In this document: positions 14,993 through 19,974 of the stretch, one piece after another
How positions within the stretch are numbered: the stretch's first letter is position 1
Layout of the letters: each line of letters starts with the position of its first letter
Notes under the pieces: model-generated
What the model saw: only the letters and a program-made list of their open reading frames with translations
Told to the model about the DNA's origin: nothing
Databases searched by the model: none
Position numbers and translations under genes: made by a program
Assembly (NCBI GenBank): GCA_002439285.1
Contig: DJTQ01000164.1
Coordinates: 1-19,974 of the forward strand
DNA: 19,974 nucleotides
From: Paenibacillaceae bacterium UBA6304
Lineage (GTDB): Bacteria; Bacillota; Bacilli; Paenibacillales; Paenibacillaceae
Reading direction: 5' to 3'

Positions 14993-15188
14993 CTATATAA
15001 GCTGAGCTATTGAGTTAAATGATTGGACAAGTACGTAAAATGTTCCTACGATCGCTGTTGGTTCCAAATTTCTTGATTTCGTAAATTCTTATGAGGTAGA
15101 AATTCGGAACCAAAGGCGACCGCTCCGCTTCTTCGGAATCATTTTACTCCCTTGCCCTACATTCACTCTTTTTGCTCAGCTTATATAG
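14993..15188. repeat. 196-bp long inverted-repeat element (MITE-like or long RNA hairpin)
   Basis: The ends are an exact 15-bp inverted repeat, CTATATAAGCTGAGC (14993-15007) and its complement (15174-15188). Inside, further blocks pair in the same register: 15035-15046 with 15135-15147 (one base inserted), and 15052-15073 with 15098-15119 (19 of 22). Almost the whole element can therefore fold on itself, with a loop near 15080-15092. It has no coding potential. The size and ends fit a MITE, but no clear target-site duplication is visible beyond the TATA letters inside the ends. Confidence 0.7.
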
Positions 15189-15216
15189 CAGCTAATGTTG
15201 TCGGGGGTATTGTCCG

Positions 15217-16275
15217 TTGAAAAAAATTACGATGCAGCAAATCGCCGACCATCTGGGAGTGTCCAAGTTCGTCGTGTCCAAGGCGCTTTCAGGCAAGGGC
15301 GGGGTCAATGAGACGACGAAGAATCGGGTGATCCAGGCGGCCTCTCAGCTTGGTTATTTTGCTCAAAAGAATGCTTATATAAAAAATCAGTCCATTACTC
15401 AGCAGCCCTCTTCTTTTACGGGGAAACAATCTGTGATCGTGTTGATGCCGAATATCCGGTTTCAGACCAAGGACTCGCTTTATTGGGGCAAAATTCTGGA
15501 GGGGACCTCAGAGGAACTGGAGCGACGCGGTCTTGGTATGGTCATCGTTTCGGAATCCCGGGTAGACCATTTTATTCATGTATTAAATCCAGAGGGGATT
15601 CTGGGAATGATCGGGGTAGGACAGATCGATTCTTCCCTTTTGCTTGAAGTACACCGGCTTGGAATTCCTATGGTCCTGGTGGATCATGAGGATGCTCTCA
15701 TCCCTACGGATACGGTGTTCGCGAACAATGGGGACAGCATTTCCCGCTTGTGTAATCATTTGATGGGTCTCGGGCATACGCGGCTTCATTTTATAGGAGA
15801 CATTCAATTCTCGCGCAGTTTCCGCGACCGCTGGTCCGGATTCCGGGAAGCGCTGGAGGAGAATGGCCTTGGAACTCCTGCGATTCATGATCCGATGCTT
15901 CGGCTTCGCGGCGTGGAGACCGGTGAATTCGTGCCGGACTTTGAAGACTGGATCTTGGCCCGGCAAAAAGCACGGCAGTTGCCGACCGCTCTGGTCTGCG
16001 CCAATGATGAAATCGCGATCCGGGTGGAACAGTCGCTGAAGAAGCTCGGAATTGACGTTCCCGGTCAGATTACTGTCACTGGGTTTGATAATATCGACGA
16101 TGCATACCGCAGCGAGCCGCCGATCACAACGATGCATGTACCGAAAGAAGCGATGGGGCGCAGAGCTGTCCGTAAGTTGATCGAACGGATCGAGCATCCG
16201 GAGCAGGTATATGAGAAGGTGCTGGTGGCCGCTGAACTGGTTCACCGCGATTCTACCGCGGCTCCCGCGGAGTGA
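15217..16275 (+). CDS. LacI family transcriptional regulator, probable regulator of the mannan operon
   Basis: The protein has 352 residues with an N-terminal helix-turn-helix (KITMQQIADHLGVSKFVVSKALS, about 3-25) and a sugar-binding-type effector domain (GILGMIGVGQ, GIPMVLVDHEDALIPTDTVFANNGDSI, LGHTRLHFIGD, ALVCANDEIAI, TVTGFDNIDDAYRSEPPITTMHVP). The recognition helix carries KFVVSKALS where most family members have ATVSRVL, so its operator may be atypical. TTG at 15217 follows GGGGG at 8 bases. It converges on the mannan genes across a shared terminator, and its effector may be a manno-oligosaccharide or a derivative. The link is by position only. Confidence 0.9.
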   Translation: MKKITMQQIADHLGVSKFVVSKALSGKGGVNETTKNRVIQAASQLGYFAQKNAYIKNQSITQQPSSFTGKQSVIVLMPNIRFQTKDSLYWGKILEGTSEELERRGLGMVIVSESRVDHFIHVLNPEGILGMIGVGQIDSSLLLEVHRLGIPMVLVDHEDALIPTDTVFANNGDSISRLCNHLMGLGHTRLHFIGDIQFSRSFRDRWSGFREALEENGLGTPAIHDPMLRLRGVETGEFVPDFEDWILARQKARQLPTALVCANDEIAIRVEQSLKKLGIDVPGQITVTGFDNIDDAYRSEPPITTMHVPKEAMGRRAVRKLIERIEHPEQVYEKVLVAAELVHRDSTAAPAE

Positions 16276-16305
16276 TAAGTGGAAGGAGACCGCAGGTTTC
16301 CGGAC

Positions 16306-16362
16306 AATACAACAAAGGCCGGCCCCGCAGATAACTGCGTGGGACCGGCCCTTGTTGTATTT
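16306..16362. terminator. Bidirectional terminator between the LacI gene and the mannan operon
   Basis: The arms AATACAACAA...GGCCGG and CCGGCC...TTGTTGTATT (16306-16332 with 16335-16362) form a long, nearly perfect stem with a GC-rich core and A/T-rich flanks on both sides. It can end transcripts from both converging units. Confidence 0.85.
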
Positions 16363-16372
16363 CAATAGATGA

Positions 16373-17545
16373 TTAGTTAAGAGATAAATTGCGCTCAACG
16401 AGTCCAATGCGCTGCTCCACGCAAGCGAAGGAACGCATGGCGTCTTCCGGAGTGTTCATTACATAGTCCAACAGGCGGTCTACAGTTGTGGCAGCCACAT
16501 GAATCCGCGTATCGGAGGAAGCGTAGTAAATGAATACTTCGCCGTTATCGGTAGCGATGACGCCATTGCAGAAGACCACGTTCGATACGTCGCCGACGCG
16601 TTCTTCGCCTTCCGGGGCAATGAGATGTCCGCCTGGACGATGCGTAACTTCATAAGGCTTCTCGAGATCGGAGAGGAAGGCATACAGGACGTATCTGAGC
16701 CCGGCCGCAGTGTTGCGGACCCCGTGTGCGATATGAAGCCAACCGCGGTCGGTTTTGATCGGCGCCGGACCTTGGCCGTTCTTAACTTCTTTGATCGTAT
16801 GGTAGTAACGCTCATCCATAATGATTTCCTTCTCGATCACGGCGTTTTCAATACTTTCGGACAATCCCCAGCCGATGCCTCCGCCGGACCCCGTGTCGAT
16901 GAATCCATCCTGAGGGCGGGTGTAGAAGGCGTATTTGCCGTCGACAAATTCAGGATGAAGTACGACATTGCGCTGTTGCGGAGAGGCGGTCTTTAGATCG
17001 GCCAAGCGTTCCCAGGTGATCAGATCCTTAGTCCGGGCGATACCGCATTGGGCAACCGCGCTTGAAAGATCGCCGCGGGGAGCGTCCGGATCTTTCCGTT
17101 CCGTGCAGAACAAGCCGTAAATCCATCCGTCTTCATGCTGAACGAGTCGCATATCGTAGACGTTCGTATCCGGAACATCCGTTTCCGGCAGTACTACAGG
17201 CCGGTCCCAGAAACGGAAACCATCAACACCATTGTCGCTCTCGGCCACCGCAAAGAATGATTTGCGATCCACGCCTTCCACGCGCGCGACCAGATAGAAT
17301 TTTCCGTTTAATTGAATAGCTCCCGGGTTAAATACACCGTTGACTCCGATACGCTCCATGAAATACGGGTTGCTGTCCGGATTGAAATCGTATTTCCAGA
17401 TTAGCGGAGCATGTTCCGCAGTCAGAATAGGGAACTTGTAACGGTCATAAATGCCATTGCCACCCGGAACAACCTCATTCTGGCGATGAATCAAATCTTC
17501 ATAGCACTTCGTAAGCTGCTGTTTTCTTTCCTCAAATAATCTCAT
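16373..17545 (-). CDS. 4-O-beta-D-mannosyl-D-glucose phosphorylase (GH130)
   Basis: The protein has 390 residues, the size of the characterised mannosylglucose phosphorylases. Its five-bladed propeller signature is clear: [66 protein letters not shown] and [29 protein letters not shown]. The Asp in VYDMRL is residue 131 from the chosen start, the same number as the proton donor of Bacteroides fragilis MGP. The enzyme phosphorolyses mannosyl-beta-1,4-glucose to alpha-mannose 1-phosphate and glucose in the cytoplasm. The start at 17545 is preceded by AGGAGGA (17551-17557); a longer frame to 17602 would run into the epimerase gene. It is the last gene of the mannan operon, 20 bases after the epimerase. 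A mannobiose phosphorylase is the main alternative. Confidence 0.9.
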   Translation of the reverse strand: MRLFEERKQQLTKCYEDLIHRQNEVVPGGNGIYDRYKFPILTAEHAPLIWKYDFNPDSNPYFMERIGVNGVFNPGAIQLNGKFYLVARVEGVDRKSFFAVAESDNGVDGFRFWDRPVVLPETDVPDTNVYDMRLVQHEDGWIYGLFCTERKDPDAPRGDLSSAVAQCGIARTKDLITWERLADLKTASPQQRNVVLHPEFVDGKYAFYTRPQDGFIDTGSGGGIGWGLSESIENAVIEKEIIMDERYYHTIKEVKNGQGPAPIKTDRGWLHIAHGVRNTAAGLRYVLYAFLSDLEKPYEVTHRPGGHLIAPEGEERVGDVSNVVFCNGVIATDNGEVFIYYASSDTRIHVAATTVDRLLDYVMNTPEDAMRSFACVEQRIGLVERNLSLN

Positions 17546-17565
17546 GTTCTTCCTCCTAAATAAAA

Positions 17566-18759
17566 TTATTGACGTTCCAGTCGTTCCAGCATCTCCATGC
17601 AAGCCCGGCTGTTATGATAAGGACATTTCCAAGCGCTGACTTTAGGCTCATGCGGCAAAGGAGTACCGGATTGATCCACGCCCCAATACCATTCGCCGCC
17701 GTTCTTATCGACGATATAGTTTTGGATGAAGCTCCATGATTCGGCGGCCGCTTCTTCAAATTTCTCGTCACGAGTCATTTGATAGGCATTATAGAAGCCG
17801 ACCATCGCTTCCGCTTGCGGCCACCAGTCTTTGTTCGTATCGGTCAGGCCGTTTGGATCGGCTTCGTTCCAAATACCGCCGTCTTTGTCGATACCTTCGG
17901 CATATACAGCCTCGGCCATGGCGATCGCCGTTTGAATCACCCGTTTTAACAACTCAGGTTCGTCAAGGACTTCGGCGGCCTCCACGATCAGCCAGCTACC
18001 TTCGATATCGTGGCCGTAGGAAACATGGTGGCTTTTTACTTCCCAGGCTTCATCAAAGAACAGCAGGAAATGAGCGCTTTCAGGATCAATAATATGATCC
18101 AGTGTCACTTCGATGAGCTCGGTTAAGCTAGCTTTCAGCTCGGGCGATTTCCATACCCGGTATAGGTTGGTGTAGGCTTCAAGCACATGAAGGTGGGTGT
18201 TCATCGACTTCTTCTCATTCAGGTCCTTGTCGCTCAGGCTAAGATTACCTGTCTGTTTCCAATCTCGGGACAGCGCTTCGATGTAGCCTTTATGAATCGG
18301 ATCATAACTGTGCTTTTCCAGCAGGTGATAAATTTCTACCGCAAGATCCAGTGCTTCCTGTTTGCCGGCGGCACGATAATATTCGGTTAAGGCATAGATA
18401 ACGAAGGCCTGTCCGTATACCTGTTTTTTATCCTGAGAAGGTTGCCCGAGATAATCAACCATCCAGTACAAGCCGCCTTGCTCCCGGTCCAGGAAATGAT
18501 TCAGCAAGTAATCGTAGGCGCGTTCGGCCATCTCCAAATATTTGGGGGAAGGGTTCAACCGATGAGCGGAAGCGAATGTCCAGAGGAGCCGGGCGTTCAG
18601 AACGAGACTTTTATCCGCCGTGCTGTTTACTTGAAGCTGTGGGCTGATTTCACCAATAAATCCGCCATGTTCGGAATCGATGCAATGATCGATCCAGAAT
18701 TTTAGAATGTTATCATTCAATTCTTGTTGCAGCTGTTCTTTCCATTGTTGTTTGTTCAC
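17566..18759 (-). CDS. Cellobiose 2-epimerase (AGE family)
   Basis: The 397-residue protein is an (alpha/alpha)6-barrel epimerase of the N-acylglucosamine 2-epimerase family. Motifs include [81 protein letters not shown] and [14 protein letters not shown]. His191, His250 and His382 have nearly the spacing of the three essential histidines of the Ruminococcus albus enzyme (184, 243, 374). It epimerises the reducing-end sugar of beta-1,4 disaccharides, here most likely mannobiose to mannosyl-glucose, feeding the downstream phosphorylase. The start is GTG at 18759 with AGGAGG (18770-18775) 10 bases upstream, overlapping the end of the mannanase gene. Confidence 0.93.
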   Translation of the reverse strand: MNKQQWKEQLQQELNDNILKFWIDHCIDSEHGGFIGEISPQLQVNSTADKSLVLNARLLWTFASAHRLNPSPKYLEMAERAYDYLLNHFLDREQGGLYWMVDYLGQPSQDKKQVYGQAFVIYALTEYYRAAGKQEALDLAVEIYHLLEKHSYDPIHKGYIEALSRDWKQTGNLSLSDKDLNEKKSMNTHLHVLEAYTNLYRVWKSPELKASLTELIEVTLDHIIDPESAHFLLFFDEAWEVKSHHVSYGHDIEGSWLIVEAAEVLDEPELLKRVIQTAIAMAEAVYAEGIDKDGGIWNEADPNGLTDTNKDWWPQAEAMVGFYNAYQMTRDEKFEEAAAESWSFIQNYIVDKNGGEWYWGVDQSGTPLPHEPKVSAWKCPYHNSRACMEMLERLERQ

Positions 18760-18776
18760 GTTGGAACAACCTCCTG

Positions 18777-19733
18777 TCAGTTTTTCGTGCTAAGCTTAGC
18801 CCAATAGGCTTCTTTAATTACCGTTTCCGCTTCTTTACCATAAACGCAGTAGCCGTCATCGTTGGACGCTTGATCTTTTGCATACAATTTTGCGGGCCAA
18901 TCCCAGAGCATAAACCCGCGAACCCAGTCACGTTCACCGCACTTCTGAAACATCATACGGTAAAACTCTGCTTGTTCGGTGTGATCGGTATCTCCTTGAA
19001 GCGTCCAATCGTTCGGAATTGCGGAAGACCCGCTTCGGCTCGGGCAGCCTGCTTCCATGAAGAAGAATGGCTTTCCGTACTGGCGTACAACGCTTTCAAT
19101 TCGGTCCAGTTGCCGGTCCCAGTCATCGATCGGATAGTATCCGCTGGAACTGATCAGGTCCAAATCATCCCACCAGACCACGTTATCTTCCTGATATTTG
19201 TCGCAGTTATAGGTAATAAGGCCGTTGTATACCTTTCTTACTTCCGAGATGAGATGGCGCCATTCGGCTTCACGTCGATCCGTTTGTACCATTTCGCAAC
19301 CGATGCAGAACATCTCGCAGCCGGTCTCTTCGGCGATTTGCGCAAAATGAAGAATATAATCGCGGTAGGATGCGAACCAGTCGGACCATTTTGGCTCACA
19401 AGGCACATCTTTATCGAAAAAATTGATATGCGCCCGCCAAGTGCCGTCGGCACAATTGACGATGGGTTTTAGGCAGACCTTCAGTCCAAGGGATTGGGCC
19501 TTCCGAATGGCCCATTTGACCTCTTCATCGGTAACGGTCGGTTCATTCCAATAAGGGATTTCGGTAGAAAAAGCCGTAGCCTGGAGCGCGGAGAAAGCAA
19601 TCGCCGTCCAGTTGATGCCGGTATTCGCTGCCATGATTTCCATGGATGCGGAAGCTTGATCATTTCCCCAGCTTCCTCGCACGCCCATGAAGCCCCATGT
19701 CATACCTGCTACATATTCCTCTAACTGCTTCAT
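18777..19733 (-). CDS. GH113 endo-beta-1,4-mannanase, intracellular
   Basis: The protein has 318 residues and a TIM-barrel layout of family GH113: GFMGVRGSWG, TGINWTAIAFS, GLKVCLKPIVNCADGTWRAHINF, EMFCIGCEMVQT, LDLISSSGYYPI, KPFFFMEAGCPSRSGS and GFMLWDWPA. Glu147 (GCEM) and Glu227 (FMEAG) are 80 residues apart, as are the acid/base and nucleophile of the Alicyclobacillus mannanase AaManA (151 and 231). There is no signal peptide, so it acts inside the cell on imported manno-oligosaccharides. It is the first gene of the operon; GCGAGGTG precedes the ATG at 19731-19733. Only 17 bases separate it from the epimerase gene. Confidence 0.9.
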   Translation of the reverse strand: MKQLEEYVAGMTWGFMGVRGSWGNDQASASMEIMAANTGINWTAIAFSALQATAFSTEIPYWNEPTVTDEEVKWAIRKAQSLGLKVCLKPIVNCADGTWRAHINFFDKDVPCEPKWSDWFASYRDYILHFAQIAEETGCEMFCIGCEMVQTDRREAEWRHLISEVRKVYNGLITYNCDKYQEDNVVWWDDLDLISSSGYYPIDDWDRQLDRIESVVRQYGKPFFFMEAGCPSRSGSSAIPNDWTLQGDTDHTEQAEFYRMMFQKCGERDWVRGFMLWDWPAKLYAKDQASNDDGYCVYGKEAETVIKEAYWAKLSTKN

Positions 19734-19775
19734 TCGAACACCTCGCTCAGCTGTGATCCTGATGTTTTGTTATTG

Positions 19776-19799
19776 TTTGTTATATTTTTATATAACAAA
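19776..19799. promoter_or_regulatory. Palindrome in the mannan operon leader, candidate operator
   Basis: TTTGTTATAT (19776-19785) and ATATAACAAA (19790-19799) form a perfect 10-bp inverted repeat around TTTT. It lies just downstream of the predicted start point and 42 bases before the GH113 ATG, where a repressor could block transcription. It lacks the central CG of classical LacI operators, so the reader may be the neighbouring LacI protein or another regulator encoded outside the window. Confidence 0.55.
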
Positions 19800-19816
19800 T
19801 TAGCTACCTTATGTTT

Positions 19817-19846
19817 AATATAAGTCTAAACCCCTTGTAATTTCAA
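19817..19846 (-). promoter_or_regulatory. Sigma-A promoter of the mannan operon
   Basis: Read on the minus strand, TTGAAA (19846-19841) and TATATT (19822-19817) are separated by 18 bases. The predicted start near 19810 gives a leader of about 77 bases that contains the palindrome at 19776-19799. Confidence 0.55.
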
Positions 19847-19892
19847 CACTTTAATTTTAGAGTTGTTTGAACTTTCGGGCTTAAAGACGAGA

Positions 19893-19919
19893 AAAACCGC
19901 CGATGTAATCGGCGGTTTT
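19893..19919. terminator. Terminator upstream of the mannan operon
   Basis: AAAACCGCCGAT (19893-19904) and ATCGGCGGTTTT (19908-19919) form a perfect 12-bp stem with a 3-base loop. The minus-strand transcript continues with TTTTTCTC-like sequence, so it probably ends a minus-strand gene lying beyond the right edge. Bases 19920-19974 show no recognisable gene. Confidence 0.8.
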
Positions 19920-19974
19920 GTTAACATTATAGAATTTAGATCAAATACGACCTCACGCACAAACGTAGAAGTCC

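Noticed and set aside
15583..16407. 274-codon minus-strand open frame opposite the second LacI gene
   Set aside because: It is antisense to a clear family protein, has no ribosome site and its translation shows no recognisable domain.
16499..16996. 165-codon plus-strand frame opposite the GH130 gene, and the 200-codon frame at 18870-19472 opposite GH113
   Set aside because: Both are shadows of well-supported genes with catalytic motifs on the minus strand; neither has a start signal.
17546..17602. Upstream extension of the GH130 protein by 19 residues
   Set aside because: It would overlap the epimerase stop and bypass the AGGAGGA site placed correctly for the start at 17545.
19920..19974. 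Open frames running to the right edge on the minus strand
   Set aside because: They are too short to identify; none shows a recognisable motif, though the terminator at 19893-19919 hints at a gene ending just beyond.

Overview
The window looks like chromosomal DNA of an endospore-forming Firmicute, most probably Paenibacillus or a close relative. It carries parts of the conserved comEC - holA - rpsT - gpr - spoIIP - yqxA-type block with its usual orientations (rpsT opposite to its neighbours). Strong AGGAGG-type ribosome binding sites, TTG/GTG starts and the sporulation genes fit this. The genus call is an inference from gene order and style; no database was searched.

Layout. 1-414 is the 3' end of comEC. 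In Bacillus, holA follows closely, but here it starts at 9661. About 9.2 kb of accessory and regulatory genes lie between: (a) a probable operon at 557-5383 with two histidine-phosphatase-superfamily proteins and a maltodextrin-type ABC importer (lipoprotein plus two permeases, no ATPase). It is preceded by a good sigma-A promoter whose start point is covered by a palindrome matching the CcpA cre / LacI-family operator consensus. (b) A frameshifted mgtC/sapB-type gene (5474-6171). (c) A LacI-family regulator (6245-7264). (d) An ECF sigma factor and a zinc-finger transmembrane anti-sigma factor (7516-9308) behind a textbook ECF promoter.

The core block resumes with holA (9661-10680). An unusual 790-base intergenic region follows, holding a cluster of small palindromic repeats and a degenerate 18-bp tandem repeat. 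Then come rpsT on the minus strand, gpr, spoIIP and a YqxA-position membrane protein. lepA would normally be next. Instead there is a 196-bp near-perfect-ended inverted-repeat element, a second LacI-family regulator (15217-16275) and, convergent to it, a minus-strand beta-mannan operon: GH113 mannanase, cellobiose 2-epimerase and GH130 mannosylglucose phosphorylase (19733 to 16373).

How the genes work together. The mannan operon encodes an intracellular route: GH113 shortens imported manno-oligosaccharides, the epimerase turns mannobiose into mannosyl-glucose, and the phosphorylase yields mannose 1-phosphate plus glucose. The adjacent LacI protein is its likely regulator. The first operon imports an unknown (probably oligosaccharide) ligand and brings two cytoplasmic phosphatase-fold enzymes but no glycosidase. 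This is the least explained gene set here. No tRNA, rRNA, CRISPR array, prophage or transposase gene was seen.
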